Notes: a model not told the origin generated them from the sequence alone. A DNA stretch of 64,000 nt from Plantactinospora alkalitolerans (GCF_015690345.1 NZ_JADPUN010000260.1:93302-157301), one strand, 5' to 3'; numbered from the stretch's first letter, positions 15,777 through 26,300 are shown. Translations and numbers: made by a program.

Positions 15777-18450
15777 CCTGTGGGACGAGGTACGCGTGAG
15801 GATCGACGCCGCCGACGTCGACGCGCTCGCCGACCTGCTCGCCGGGCTCGGTGACGGGGACCGGACGGCTCTGGTGCCGCACCTCGACGGGCACATCCCG
15901 GCGCTGGCCGAGCCGGAACCCGTGGTCCTGCCACCGCTGGAACCGGAGCCGCTGCCCGACCTCCCGACGTCCGGATTCATCACCGTGGGCTTCGTCGCGT
16001 ACGACAAGGAACTGCCCAGCGACCTGCAGGGCGTCCGCGAGATGATGGCGCGTCAGCGCACCCGGCAACGGGAGCACGAACGCGCCTGGCAGAGGCGGCG
16101 GCTGGAGGAGGACGCGCGGTGGGCCGCCAGCCGGCTGAACGACTCGCGACGGGCCGCCACCGGGTTCGCCCTCGTCGCCTGCACGTTGAAGGCACCCGAC
16201 GCGGTCAAACTGTTGCACCGCCCCTGGAGTGTGGGTCCGGCGCCACAGGTGTCGCCCGAGGTGGTGCCCGCCCTGCTGCGGGTCCGGGGGAGCGCCTGGT
16301 GCACCACGCTCGCCCGGGGACTGTTGCGCCGCACCCGCCCCCGTACCCAGGGCGTTCGGTGGGCGTTCACCGAGGCGCTGCTGCGGTCGGTGGACGCGGA
16401 CGTTCCGGACACGCCGGCCGCCGCCGCGCAGTACGTGGCGCTCGACCGGGGGCATCCGCTCGCGCCGCTGCTCGCCGCCGACCCGTGGCTCGACCACATG
16501 CTGTCGACGTACCTGTTCGACGACGACGGCGTCGCGAACGCGTTCTCCTCCGGGGCCGCGGCCCGCGCCTGGCCGGCGGCGTTGCTCGAGTTGGCCGGCA
16601 GTGCCCGGGTCGACCGTGGCCTGCTCGTCGCGGGCTGCCTGCGCCGCCTGCGCGCGGGTGGACGTAAGGGGGTCCTGCAGTCCTATCTCGGACTGGTCCG
16701 TGACCTTGCGCCGACGGCAGAGGAGTCGGCCGGGCACACGCAGGAGCTGATCGGTCTGCTGACGGCGCCGATGTCCACGGTGGCCGACTTCGCGTACACC
16801 TGCCTGCAAGCAGTGCACCGGAGCGCGGGTCTCGATCCGCTGTCCCTGGCCGAGATCACCCAGAACATGCTCTGCCGGCCGGAGAAGAAGCTGGTTCGCG
16901 CCCACCTCGCCTGGCTGCGGCCGATGCCACTGGACGACCTGGTCGAGGGGCTCGTCGTCGGGCTGCACCATCCGGTGCCCGAACTCGCCGAGCGCACCCT
17001 CGACCTCGTCGAGACGCGACTGGCAGGGCTGTCCGAGAAGGCCCGGGAACGGTTGGCTGCCGAGGTGCCGGCCCTCGACGGCACCGTCGGGAACCGGCTG
17101 GCGGCGGCGCTCGGCACGGCCGCGCCCGCGGTGGTACCCGCACCGGTGCTGGCCGCAGCCGAGCTGCCGAGAGAGATGCCGTCCCCGCTCGACCTCGGCG
17201 CGCTCGCCGGTGAGCTGAGCGTCCTGCTGCGTAACGGCGACACCGACCCGGTCCGGCACGAGGCCGTCCTCGACGGGCTGGTCCGGGCCGCCAACGGCGA
17301 CCGGGACCTCGCCGCCCGCGTGCTGGAGCCGCTGATCACCCACTGGTACGGGTACTGGCCGGCGCTGATCGCCGCGACATTCGGCCGCTCCGTGGGCAGT
17401 CCCGGCCGGCAGATCCCCCGCGAGCACGCGCCGCTGAGCCTGTTCGTCAACGGTCGGCTTGCCGAGTTGAGACCCCGTCTGATCCACCAGCCGCCGCCCG
17501 GGCTGCTGGCGACCCCGGCCACAGTCGCCGGTCACGTCGACCCCGCGCGGGTACTGAACCTCCTGCAACAGGCCGACCGCGACCGCTGGCAGCCCGCGGC
17601 CGGTGACCTGACCCAGGCACTACTCCGCCTGCCCCGCGAGGTCGAGCCGGCCGTCCACGCCGCCGCGGCGCGCCTCAGCTCGCCGGCCGGGCGTCGGTTC
17701 GCCGCCTGGCTGGCCGACGGCGTCACCGACGCGCGTACCTGGATCGAGGAGGTCGACGAGACCACCTACGACCGCTCGCGGCGCATCGCAATGCTTGACC
17801 TGGCGGGACTGCCAGCCGAGATCGGCGACGCCCGCACCGCGGCTGAACGCTCGGCGTCCGCCTGGCACATGCCCTCGCTGGCACTGTGGCCGATGATCAC
17901 ACCGTCACACCGGGAGATCGCCGCCGCACACCTGCAGCCGGTCGTCGCCCTCGCGGTGGATCACCAGAATCCCGGCACCGGCTTCCTCGACGGCCTCGCC
18001 GCCGCCGACGGCCCCGCCGGCCCCGCGACCGCGTTGACGATGGTGTACGCCCTTGCGAACCGCCGGGAGGGTGTCCGACTGGCGGCCGGTGACGCCCTCA
18101 GCACGTTCGCCGCTCGCCCCGGTTGGGACAGCACCGGCATCGGCGTGGAACTCGGCATCCTGGCCGGCTCCGACCGCATCGTCCTGCAACGTACCCTCCA
18201 GCCCCTGACCGAGGCGCTCAAGGCCGGCGCCCACGACGCGGTCTGGCAGATCGCCTCGGCGGCACTGCCCGACCTGCTGGCCGCCAAGCCCCGCCCGGGA
18301 CTGCCCGAGTTGCTCACGCTCGCCGCTGATGCTGCTCGGCTGGGCCGGCACACCGGGCAGGAGCCGCCGGGCCTCGCCGCGATCACGGGCAGGCCTGGCC
18401 GGAGCCAGCTCGCCACCGCCGCCCGCAAGCTCGCCGAAGCTCTTCGATAG
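15769..18450 (+). CDS. large helical (HEAT-like) partner of the SWIM protein
   Basis: An 893-aa cytosolic protein starting at ATG 15769 inside the end of the SWIM gene. It is rich in Leu/Ala helices in regular pairs, as in HEAT-like solenoids, with no catalytic motif, signal peptide or membrane segment. Around residues 35-65 there is an acidic, Pro-rich linker (EPEPVVLPPLEPEPLPD). It may belong to the DUF6493-like proteins seen beside SWIM genes in Streptomyces, but I am not certain of that name. A scaffold role for the SWIM protein is inference. Confidence 0.7.
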   Translation: MSDLWDEVRVRIDAADVDALADLLAGLGDGDRTALVPHLDGHIPALAEPEPVVLPPLEPEPLPDLPTSGFITVGFVAYDKELPSDLQGVREMMARQRTRQREHERAWQRRRLEEDARWAASRLNDSRRAATGFALVACTLKAPDAVKLLHRPWSVGPAPQVSPEVVPALLRVRGSAWCTTLARGLLRRTRPRTQGVRWAFTEALLRSVDADVPDTPAAAAQYVALDRGHPLAPLLAADPWLDHMLSTYLFDDDGVANAFSSGAAARAWPAALLELAGSARVDRGLLVAGCLRRLRAGGRKGVLQSYLGLVRDLAPTAEESAGHTQELIGLLTAPMSTVADFAYTCLQAVHRSAGLDPLSLAEITQNMLCRPEKKLVRAHLAWLRPMPLDDLVEGLVVGLHHPVPELAERTLDLVETRLAGLSEKARERLAAEVPALDGTVGNRLAAALGTAAPAVVPAPVLAAAELPREMPSPLDLGALAGELSVLLRNGDTDPVRHEAVLDGLVRAANGDRDLAARVLEPLITHWYGYWPALIAATFGRSVGSPGRQIPREHAPLSLFVNGRLAELRPRLIHQPPPGLLATPATVAGHVDPARVLNLLQQADRDRWQPAAGDLTQALLRLPREVEPAVHAAAARLSSPAGRRFAAWLADGVTDARTWIEEVDETTYDRSRRIAMLDLAGLPAEIGDARTAAERSASAWHMPSLALWPMITPSHREIAAAHLQPVVALAVDHQNPGTGFLDGLAAADGPAGPATALTMVYALANRREGVRLAAGDALSTFAARPGWDSTGIGVELGILAGSDRIVLQRTLQPLTEALKAGAHDAVWQIASAALPDLLAAKPRPGLPELLTLAADAARLGRHTGQEPPGLAAITGRPGRSQLATAARKLAEALR

Positions 18451-18524
18451 TCGGTCGGAACGGCCGCCGTGGCCGACCAGACCAGCCCTGGATGGTCAGG
18501 CCGATCGCGACGGGGGAGGAATGG

Positions 18525-18650
18525 TCAGTTGGACCAGGTGTATCCCGCCACGTCCGATACGCTCTGAGCCTGGCCCAGGGCGAGGACGACCGCCACGCCG
18601 GCGGCGACGACGAGGGCGGCCACACTGGTGATGATGCTTCGCAGACGCAC
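18525..18650 (-). CDS. 41-aa exported or membrane mini-protein
   Basis: A short gene with GTG 18650 and GAGGAG six nt upstream, ending at TGA 18525. The product starts VRLRSIITSVAALVVAAG, a positively charged n-region followed by a hydrophobic core to about residue 25, then ALGQAQSVSDVAGYTWSN. If ALGQA or AQS is cleaved, only about 12 residues, SDVAGYTWSN-like, would be released. It lies between the SWIM/HEAT pair (plus strand) and the LPMO gene on its own strand, past the LPMO terminator. Codon use is GC-rich as in real genes. Function unknown; a secreted signal peptide or a small membrane protein are both possible. Confidence 0.6.
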   Translation of the reverse strand: MRLRSIITSVAALVVAAGVAVVLALGQAQSVSDVAGYTWSN

Positions 18651-18796
18651 GACGATCTCCTCTGCTTTCGCGCGTGATTTCGTATCGCCAGGGTACCCGC
18701 GCATCGACGATGCGTTTGCTGTCGATCACCGTGCGAAATGCCGCGACTGACTGCTGCTTTCGTCCGGCCTGGCCCAGTTCGACGCGGGAACGCGGA

Positions 18797-18828
18797 ACGG
18801 GGGCGGCACCGGTCGGTGCCACCCCCGT
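18797..18828 (-). terminator. LPMO gene terminator
   Basis: A 14-bp stem (ACGGGGGCGGCACC against its near-complement, one mismatch) with loop GGTC, 11 nt beyond the LPMO stop codon on the minus strand. Confidence 0.7.
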
Positions 18829-18839
18829 CGCAGGTGCTG

Positions 18840-19892
18840 CTACCTCGAGGTACAGGTCAGGGTCGGCGCGGTGTTCGTGCCGTTCCAGGAACCGTTGAAC
18901 CCGAAGCTGGTGCTGGCGTTGGCGCTCAATGCGCCGTTGTGGCTGACATTCGCGGCGGTGACCGATGACCCGCTCGAACTTATCGTCGCGTTCCACGAAC
19001 TCGTGATGCTCTGGCCGTTGGGCCAGGTCCAGCGCACCGTCCACCCGGAGATGGCGGCGTTGCCGGCCCGGACCGTGACCTGGGCACCGAAGCCGCCGGT
19101 CCACTCGCTCGTCCTCGCGTACGTCGCGGTGCAGCCGCCGTTGCCGGCCGGCGGAGTGGTCGGCGGGGTCGTCGGCGGAACGGTCGGCGGTGGGGTCGTC
19201 GGCGGGGTGGTCGGGTCGGTGCCGCCGCCGCCGAAGGTCACGTCACTGCACAGGTAGTACGGCTGGTCGAGGTGGCTCGCCTGCCAGATCGTGTACACGA
19301 CGTGCCGCCCGGTGCGGCTGCCCGCGTTCACCTGGGTCTCGTACAGTCCGGTGGTCGGGTAGCTGCCGGTACGCAGTACCAGGTCCAGATTGCCCCAGGT
19401 CAGCGGCTGGGTGGCCGGGTTGAAGCCCTGCTTGGTGATGTAGATCAGCATGTAGTCGGCACCGTGCCGCGCACCGTCGGTCAGCGTCAGGGTGAAGTTG
19501 TTCGGCATCGGCTTGGCGACCCATGCGCCGACCGCGTCGAGCGAGGCGTAGAGCCCGTTCTGGGTACGGCCGCCGCTGCAGAGCTGCCCGTCCGGGACGG
19601 CGGCCTGGTGGTTGCCGCCGACGTTCTCGCGGTACAGGCCGTTCCAGTTCCACATCGTGTTCGGGTTGGCCTGCCAGGCCTGGGCGCACATCGGGTCGGT
19701 CTGCGCCATGTTGGGGTTGAGGTGGTCGTCACCCCAGCGCTCCCAGCATCCGTAGTTCCGGGACGGCGGGTTGGTGACGGACCCGTGCGCCGAGGCCGGG
19801 CCGGGCTGGTTGACGACGACCATCGCGAACCCGGCGACGAGGACGGCGACCGCACCGAGTACCAGACGGCGGGCTGTTCGTGAGACTTTCAT
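18840..19892 (-). CDS. AA10 lytic polysaccharide monooxygenase with CBM2
   Basis: A 350-aa secreted copper enzyme. ATG 19892 gives MKVSRTARR and a signal peptide ending PASA, so the mature chain starts HGSVTNPPSRNYGC, providing the N-terminal His of the copper histidine brace; the second His is in GARHGADYMLIY. The catalytic domain ends at SDVTF. A Thr/Pro linker (about residues 220-250) leads to a C-terminal CBM2 beginning GCTATYARTSEW and ending with a Cys. CBM2 binds cellulose or chitin, and AA10 enzymes oxidatively cleave those polymers. Expressed alone, with its own terminator. Confidence 0.95.
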   Translation of the reverse strand: MKVSRTARRLVLGAVAVLVAGFAMVVVNQPGPASAHGSVTNPPSRNYGCWERWGDDHLNPNMAQTDPMCAQAWQANPNTMWNWNGLYRENVGGNHQAAVPDGQLCSGGRTQNGLYASLDAVGAWVAKPMPNNFTLTLTDGARHGADYMLIYITKQGFNPATQPLTWGNLDLVLRTGSYPTTGLYETQVNAGSRTGRHVVYTIWQASHLDQPYYLCSDVTFGGGGTDPTTPPTTPPPTVPPTTPPTTPPAGNGGCTATYARTSEWTGGFGAQVTVRAGNAAISGWTVRWTWPNGQSITSSWNATISSSGSSVTAANVSHNGALSANASTSFGFNGSWNGTNTAPTLTCTSR

Positions 19893-20080
19893 CAAAGCTC
19901 CAGCGTTCCGCCGACGCCTGTGCCGCTCGACGGGGTGCCCGAGCCCGCGAGGAAACACGCGTCGATCAATGTGATGGACCCCGGAAGCGCAGGCAATACG
20001 GCTGTGTTGCCAGCGGTGGGTGGGTGGCTCCCGCGATGATGCTACCAAGCATATAGATAACTGCGAATCTTGGGGCCGGA

Positions 20081-20125
20081 ACCTGCGGGACCTGCGAAAC
20101 CTGCGGGACCTGCGGAACCTGCGGG
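20081..20125 (+). repeat. five 9-bp tandem repeats upstream of the LPMO gene
   Basis: ACCTGCGGG/ACCTGCGAA/ACCTGCGGG/ACCTGCGGA/ACCTGCGGG in perfect register, an 18-bp alternating pattern. It lies in the 279-bp space between the LPMO start (190 nt away, opposite strand) and the MocR stop. Just next to it is a short AT-rich patch (CATATAGATAA). It may be a binding array or simple slippage. Confidence 0.7.
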
Positions 20126-20171
20126 ATCCGCGCGAGGTGCTCGGCCGATCGGTGACGGCCGAGCCCGGCGT

Positions 20172-21614
20172 CTACGGCATCACCCTGCACAGGGCGTCCA
20201 GCGCGCCCGCCCACGCGCTGTCCGGAAGAGCCGCGTAGTTGACCACCAAGGCGTCCTGCTCGGGCAACTGCCAGCCGGAGTCAGGCACCTCGTAGCGGAA
20301 CTGCGCCATCCCGATGACCGACAGGCGCTGTCGGGCCGCCGCCTGGACGACCGAGCGTTCGGTTCCGCGTGGCAGTTCGAGGACCGCCTGGAGCCCGGCG
20401 GCCAGGCCGGTCACGCGGATGCCGGGTGCCCGCTGTGCCAGGGCCGCGACCAACTGGTCGCGGCGGCGCCGGTAGCGCAGCCGCATCGAGCGCACGTGCC
20501 GGTCGTACGCGCCCGAGGCGATGAACTCCGCGAGCGTCAGTTGCTCGAGCGCGCTCGACCAGTCGACGTGCCCCTTGGCCGCCAGAACCTCCGGAACCAT
20601 CTCGGCTGGCAGCACCATCCAGGCGAGCCGCAGCCCCGGCGCCAGTGACTTGCTCGCGGTGCCGAGATACACCACCCGCTCCGGGTCGAGCCCCTGTAGC
20701 GCGCCCACCGGCTGACGGTCGTACCTGAACTCCCCGTCGTAGTCGTCTTCGAGGATCACCCCGCCGGTGGCACGTGCCCAGTCGACAGCCGCCGCACGCC
20801 GGTCCGGGTGCAGCGCGACCCCGGTCGGGTACTGATGCGCCGGGGTGAGCAGCAGCGCGCAGGCTCCGCGCAGTCGCGCCAGATCCTCGGTGCGCGCGCC
20901 GTACTCGTCGACGAAGAGGGGAGGGGTGCTGAGTCCGGCATCGGCCAGCAGATCGCGATAGACGTCGAAGCCGTACGACTCGACGGCCACCGTCCGTACC
21001 CGCCGGGCGCGCAGTACCCGCGCCATCAGCATCAGCCCGTGGTGGAAACCGGAGCAGATGACCACCCGCTCCGGAGTGGCGTACACCCCGCGGGCCCGCG
21101 CCAGGTAGTCCGCGAGGGCGGTGCGCAGTTCTACCCGGCCGAGGGCCTCGCCGTAGCCGAAGGCGTCGTGCGGCGCCACGGTCAGCGCCCGGCGGGCCGC
21201 GGCGAGCCACTGCGCGCGGGGAAACCCGGCGAGATCGGGCGCGCCCGGCAGCAGGCCGTACGTGGGACGGCGCCGGGTCGGTTTCGTGCCGGGAGCGGTC
21301 GGCCCGGCCGCGCGCGGGTCGGCCCGTCTCGCCACCCGGGTCCCGGAGCCCTGCTGGGCGGTGAGCCAGCCCTCGGCGATCAGTTCGGCGTAGGCGTTGG
21401 CCACCGTGTTGCGGGCAATGCCAAGATCAGTAGCGAGTGACCGGGACGACGGTAGCCGGGTGCCGGGCGCCAGACGCCCCGTCCGCACGGCCTCTCGCAG
21501 GGCGTCCATGAGCCCGGAGCGCAGACCGGGGCCCTCCGCAGCCAGTTCCAGGTGCAGGTCGGCACCGGACACGGCAGGCGGGCCAGCCGCCGAATTGGCC
21601 CATTGATCCGTCAT
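20172..21614 (-). CDS. MocR/PdxR-type regulator (GntR HTH + aminotransferase fold)
   Basis: A 480-aa protein starting at ATG 21614. Residues 30-90 are a GntR winged helix (RLPSSRSLATDLGIARNTV). Residues 115-480 form a fold-type I aminotransferase domain with the PLP-binding Lys322 in GTASKSLAPGLR and upstream EDDYDGEFRY. MocR proteins sense pyridoxal phosphate or amine ligands and usually act on the gene transcribed away from them. Here a 47-bp gap separates it from a carboxymuconolactone decarboxylase-family gene, which is therefore its likely target. Confidence 0.93.
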   Translation of the reverse strand: MTDQWANSAAGPPAVSGADLHLELAAEGPGLRSGLMDALREAVRTGRLAPGTRLPSSRSLATDLGIARNTVANAYAELIAEGWLTAQQGSGTRVARRADPRAAGPTAPGTKPTRRRPTYGLLPGAPDLAGFPRAQWLAAARRALTVAPHDAFGYGEALGRVELRTALADYLARARGVYATPERVVICSGFHHGLMLMARVLRARRVRTVAVESYGFDVYRDLLADAGLSTPPLFVDEYGARTEDLARLRGACALLLTPAHQYPTGVALHPDRRAAAVDWARATGGVILEDDYDGEFRYDRQPVGALQGLDPERVVYLGTASKSLAPGLRLAWMVLPAEMVPEVLAAKGHVDWSSALEQLTLAEFIASGAYDRHVRSMRLRYRRRRDQLVAALAQRAPGIRVTGLAAGLQAVLELPRGTERSVVQAAARQRLSVIGMAQFRYEVPDSGWQLPEQDALVVNYAALPDSAWAGALDALCRVMP

Positions 21615-21661
21615 AGAAGTGGACCGTACCTCAGTGCCACTGGCTCGGTAGCGTTGCTGAC

Positions 21662-22162
21662 ATGACGATGGACCATGCACACGACAGCAGGGAGCGCGTC
21701 GCGGCACACGCACCGCGTCTGAACTGGGCGAAGCTCGCTCCCGAGGCCTACAAGGCCATGATCCGCCTTGACGCGGCCGCGAGGCACGGCGTCGAGCCGA
21801 CCCTGTTCAACCTGATCAAGATCCGCGCGTCCCAGATCAACCGGTGCGCCTTCTGCCTGGACATGCACAGCAAGGACGCGCTGGCAGCGGGCGAATCGGC
21901 GGAGCGGATCATCCAGCTCGACGCGTGGGCGGAGTCGAAGCACTTCTACACGCCGAAGGAGATCGCGGCGATCGAGCTGACCGAGGCGATCACCGTGCTC
22001 ACGGACGGATTCGTTCCGGACGAGGTGTACGCGAGGGCCGCCGACCAGTTCGACGAGACCGAACTGGTCGGCCTCATCGTCGCGATCACGACGATCAACG
22101 CCTGGAACCGCTTCGGGGTGTCCACCCGGATGGTCCCCGGCCACTACACGCCGGCCTCCTGA
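21662..22162 (+). CDS. AhpD-like carboxymuconolactone decarboxylase family protein
   Basis: A 166-aa protein with the AhpD-type motif CAFCLDMH (Cys62, Cys65, His69) preceded by IKIRASQINR. Members of this group act as alkylhydroperoxidase-like disulfide reductases, and length and core match the short single-domain type. ATG 21668 is an alternative start. Located divergently from the MocR regulator with a 47-bp shared promoter region; MocR/AhpD pairs of this kind are common in actinomycetes. The physiological peroxide or substrate is unknown. Confidence 0.9.
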   Translation: MTMDHAHDSRERVAAHAPRLNWAKLAPEAYKAMIRLDAAARHGVEPTLFNLIKIRASQINRCAFCLDMHSKDALAAGESAERIIQLDAWAESKHFYTPKEIAAIELTEAITVLTDGFVPDEVYARAADQFDETELVGLIVAITTINAWNRFGVSTRMVPGHYTPAS

Positions 22163-22234
22163 CCCACCGGCCGGTCGGGCCGCCGCCCCTCCGCCCTGCC
22201 AGCACCCCTGCTCATTCCCGGGACACGTGACACG

Positions 22235-22972
22235 ATGACAGCAGCCTCCACCTTCCGCGCCCTGCACCGGAACCGCGCCGCCGGCGACCCGCTCGTCCTG
22301 CCGGGACCGTGGGACGCGGCCAGCGCCCGGGTCTTCGCCGACGCCGGTTTCCCCGCGCTCGCCACCCCGAGCGCCGGGATCGCCGCATCGCTCGGCTACG
22401 AGGACGGCTCGATCCCGCCGGACGAGATGTTCGCCGCGGTGGCGAGGATCGTGCGGGCCGTCTCCGTGCCGGTGTCCGCGGACATCGAGGGCGGTTACGG
22501 CCTCGCCCCACGAGAGTTGGTCGAACGGCTTCTGGAGACGGGCGCCGTCGGCTGCAACCTGGAGGACTCCGAGGAGCACACCACGCTCAAGGACCCCCGG
22601 CGGCACGCCGAGTGGTTGGCCGAGGTACGGGCGGAGGCCGGCGAGGCCCTGTTCATCAACGCCCGGGTGGACACCTTCCTCTTCGGTACGGGTGACCCGG
22701 CCGACGCCCTGGCCCGCGCCCGGCTGTACGTGGCCGCCGGCGCCGACTGCGTGTACCCGCTGCTGGCGCCGCCCGAGGTGTTCCCGGTGCTGCGGAAGGG
22801 CATCGACGGCCCGCTGAACATGGCGGCCGAACCGGACGAGGAGTCCGTGGCCGAACTGGCCCGGCTGGGCGCGACGCGGATCACCTTCGGTCCCGGGATG
22901 CAGCGGCGGGCGATGGCCGCGACCGGCGAACTCGCGGCGCGGCTCCGGCGGGGAGACCGCGCCGGTCGGTGA
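22235..22972 (+). CDS. isocitrate lyase/PEP mutase family enzyme
   Basis: A 245-aa TIM-barrel protein: PGPWDAASARVFADAG near the N-terminus, ATPSAGIAASLGY, then the metal site VSADIEGGYG and GCNLEDSE. These are hallmarks of the ICL/PEP mutase superfamily, which makes or breaks C-C or C-P bonds of alpha-oxyacids with Mg2+. The KKCGH loop of true isocitrate lyases is absent, so it is a PEP-mutase-like member of undefined substrate. It follows the AhpD-like gene by 72 nt and may share its promoter. Confidence 0.9.
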   Translation: MTAASTFRALHRNRAAGDPLVLPGPWDAASARVFADAGFPALATPSAGIAASLGYEDGSIPPDEMFAAVARIVRAVSVPVSADIEGGYGLAPRELVERLLETGAVGCNLEDSEEHTTLKDPRRHAEWLAEVRAEAGEALFINARVDTFLFGTGDPADALARARLYVAAGADCVYPLLAPPEVFPVLRKGIDGPLNMAAEPDEESVAELARLGATRITFGPGMQRRAMAATGELAARLRRGDRAGR

Positions 22973-23376
22973 GCGGCCGGCTGGGTCCGATCCGGTCGGG
23001 GGTGCGGACCGAGCCCCAGCACCCTCGGATGAACGTCAATCCGGTGCACAGTGCTCGATCCAGAACGTCGGCGGCCCGTTCCCAGGTGTCGCGCCAGGAC
23101 ATGGCGGCTGACCAGCGCGCGGGCCGGCGGATATATCGACGGTGGATATGTCTGTCCTATCCGGATGATTCGCCTCCGTTACACAACCGTTACCTGGATT
23201 AATGTCACTGGCATATTCCGGCCTGCCCACAGACGGCCATAACTTTGTCCAACGACGAACAGAATTCGGCGGTCGGCGCCTCGACGGGCTCCGACCGCTT
23301 TTCCCGCACCCCGAGACGGTGATCGGTGTACCGGCCCGGGACCCACGATGTCCTTACCGGACGAAGGAGATCCTTC
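22973..23376 (+). promoter_or_regulatory. leader region of the 1956-aa dehydrogenase gene
   Basis: No gene seen in these 404 bp. From about 23130 the sequence is unusually AT-rich for this genome (GGATATATCGACGG, GGATATGTCTGTCC, ACAACCGTTACC, GGATTAATGTC), as expected for a promoter and operator zone. GATATGTCT here also occurs in the element at 38.8 kb, on the same strand. A ribosome site GAAGGAGAT precedes the GTG start. Confidence 0.45.
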
Positions 23377-26300
23377 GTGTCCCATCGCCGAACCTCCGGC
23401 ACCCGTCCTTCCCACCGCCCCCGCAACAGACTCACCCGCAACCTCCTCAGCATGGGCGCGGCCGTAGCCCTCGGCATGACCGCACTGGTCGCCACCCCGC
23501 CGGCCGCCTCGGCCGCGCCCGCGGCCCTGCCCGTCCGGGCACCGGTGCAGGCGCCGGCGCAGGCACAGGCGGATCCGTTCGCCGTCCTGGTCTTCTCCAA
23601 GACCGCCGGCTTCCGGCACGACGCCATCCCCGCCGGCATCGCTGCCATCAGGCAACTCGGTGCGGAGCACGGGTTCACCGTTGACGCGACCGAGGACGCC
23701 ACGGCGTTCACCGACGCCAACCTCGGCAGGTACCAGGCCGTCATCTGGCTCTCCACCACCGGCGACGTACTCGACCCGGACCAGCAGGCCGCGTTCGAGC
23801 GGTACGTCCAGGCCGGCGGCGGATACGTCGGGGTGCACGCCGCCTCGGACACCGAATACAACTGGCCCTGGTACGGCGAACTCGTCGGTGCCTACTTCGC
23901 CTCGCACCCGGCCAACCAGCAGGCCACGGTCAAGGTCGAGGACCCCGCGCACGAGTCCACGAAGGCGTTGCCGGCCGAGTGGTCCCGGTACGACGAGTGG
24001 TACAACTTCCGCGACAACCCGCGCGCCGACGTGCACGTGCTGGCCACGCTGGACGAGACCAGCTACGCCCCCGGCACGGGCGCGATGGGACACGACCACC
24101 CGTTCGCCTGGTGCCAGGACTACGACGGCGGCCGGGCCTGGTACACGGCCGGTGGACACACCCAGCAGTCGTACGCCGAGCCGGAGTTCCTGGCCCATCT
24201 GCTCGGCGGCATCCAGACCGCGGCCGGTGCCGTGGAGGCCGACTGCTCCGCCTCGCTGACCAGCAGCTTCGAGAAGATCACCCTGGACAGCAACACCAAC
24301 AACCCGATGGAGTTGGACATCGCCGCAGACGGGCGGGTCTTCTACATCGAGCGGGACGGCCGGGTGCAGATCATCAAGCCGGACACCGGCACCACGGTCA
24401 CCGCCGCGGACCTCGACGTCTTCACCGGCAACGAGGACGGGTTGCTCGGAATCCGGCTCGACCCGGACTTCGCCACCAACAGGTGGGTGTACCTCTACTA
24501 CGCCCCCAGCGGCGGCGGCCCGCGCAACTACCTCTCCCGGTTCACCGTCACCGGCGACACCCTCGACCTGGCCAGCGAGAAGGTGGTGCTGCAGGTCGAC
24601 ACCCAGCGCAACACCTGCTGCCACGCGGGCGGCAGCATCGCGTTCGACGGCGCCGGCAACCTCTACCTGGCCACCGGCGACAACACCAACCCGTTCGAGT
24701 CGAGTTCGTTCACCCCGATCGACGAGCGCACCGGCCGGCAGGACTACGACGCCCAGCGCAGCGCCGGCAACACCAACGACCTGCGCGGCAAGGTCCTCCG
24801 GATCCATCCGGAGGACGACGGCTCCTACACGGTCCCGGCGGGCAACCTCTTCGCCCCGGGCACCGCGAAGACCCGCCCGGAGATCTACGGGATGGGCTTC
24901 CGGAACCCGTTCCGGATCGGCGTCGACCCGAAGTCGGGCACCCTCTACGTGGCCGACTACGGTCCGGACGCCGGAGCGGCGAACCCGGACCGTGGCCCGG
25001 AGGGAACCGTCGAGTGGAACATCCTCGGACAGGCCGGCAACTACGGCTGGCCGTACTGCCACGGGGCGAACTACGCGTACAACGACTACCAGTTCCCGTC
25101 CGGGCCGAGCGGAGCGAAGTTCGACTGTGCCGCACCGGTGAACAACTCGCCGAACAACACCGGGCTGACCGACCTGCCGCCGGCGATCCCGGCGACCGTC
25201 GACTACGACTTCAGCGGCAACCCGCTGTTCCCCGAGATCGGCGGCGGCGGCGCCCCGATGGGCGGGCCGGTCTACCGGTACGACCCGGCGAACACGTCGG
25301 ACCGGAAGTGGCCGGCGTACTACGACGGCAAGGCGATGTTCGGCGAGTGGAACCAGAACAAGATGTACGCCTTCCAGGTCACCGACGACGGCAAGTCCCT
25401 GGTGGACATCAACCAGATGCTCACCGGGATGACCTTCCTCCGGCCGATGGACTTCGAGTTCGGCCCGGACGGCGCGCTGTACCTGATCGAGTGGGGCAGC
25501 GGCTTCGGCGGCAACAACGACAACTCCGGGATCTACCGGATCGACTACATCGCCGGTGACCGGGCCCCGATCGCCGTCGCCACCGCCGATCCGACCTCCG
25601 GCCCGTCCCCGCTGACCGTTGCCTTCTCCAGCGCGGGCTCCCGGGATCCGGACGGTGGTCCGATCACCTACGCCTGGACCTTCGGTGACGGCGGCACCTC
25701 GACCGCGCCGAACCCGACGCACACCTACAGCGGACCGGGCAACTACACCGCCCAGCTCACCGTCACGGGCGACACCGGCCGGACCGCGGTGGCGAACGTA
25801 CCGGTGACGGTCGGCAACACCGCCCCGACGGTCTCCATCGAGTTCCCGCCGGAGGGCGGCTTCTTCGACTGGGGCGACCAGGTCAAGTACACGGTCAAGG
25901 TGACCGACCCGGAGGACGGGACGATCGACTGTGACCGGGTGAAGCTGCAGTACTTCCTCGGCCACGACGAGCACGCCCACCCGATGGGCGAGCAGGCCGG
26001 CTGCGAGGGCGTGGTGCAGACCTCGCTGGCCGCCAGCCACGGCGCCGACGCCAACGTCTTCGCGGTCCTCGAGGCCACCTACACCGACGGCGGCGGGGTC
26101 GGCGGCTCCAAGGCCCTGACCGGCCGGGCGATCGAGCAGTTGCAACCGAAGCGGAAGCAGGCGGAGTACTACGCCGCCACCGGTCGGGCGCCGGACGGTG
26201 TCGGCACCGGTGACCCGGGCGTACAGGCCCAGGCCACCACCGACGTCGAGGGCGGCTTCCAGAACATCGCCTTCATCGAGGACGGCGACTACTGGACCTT

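Noticed and set aside
20081..20125. CRISPR array
   Set aside because: Units are 9 bp without spacers; the other repeat sets (57829-57903, 36790-37860) are coding. No cas genes.
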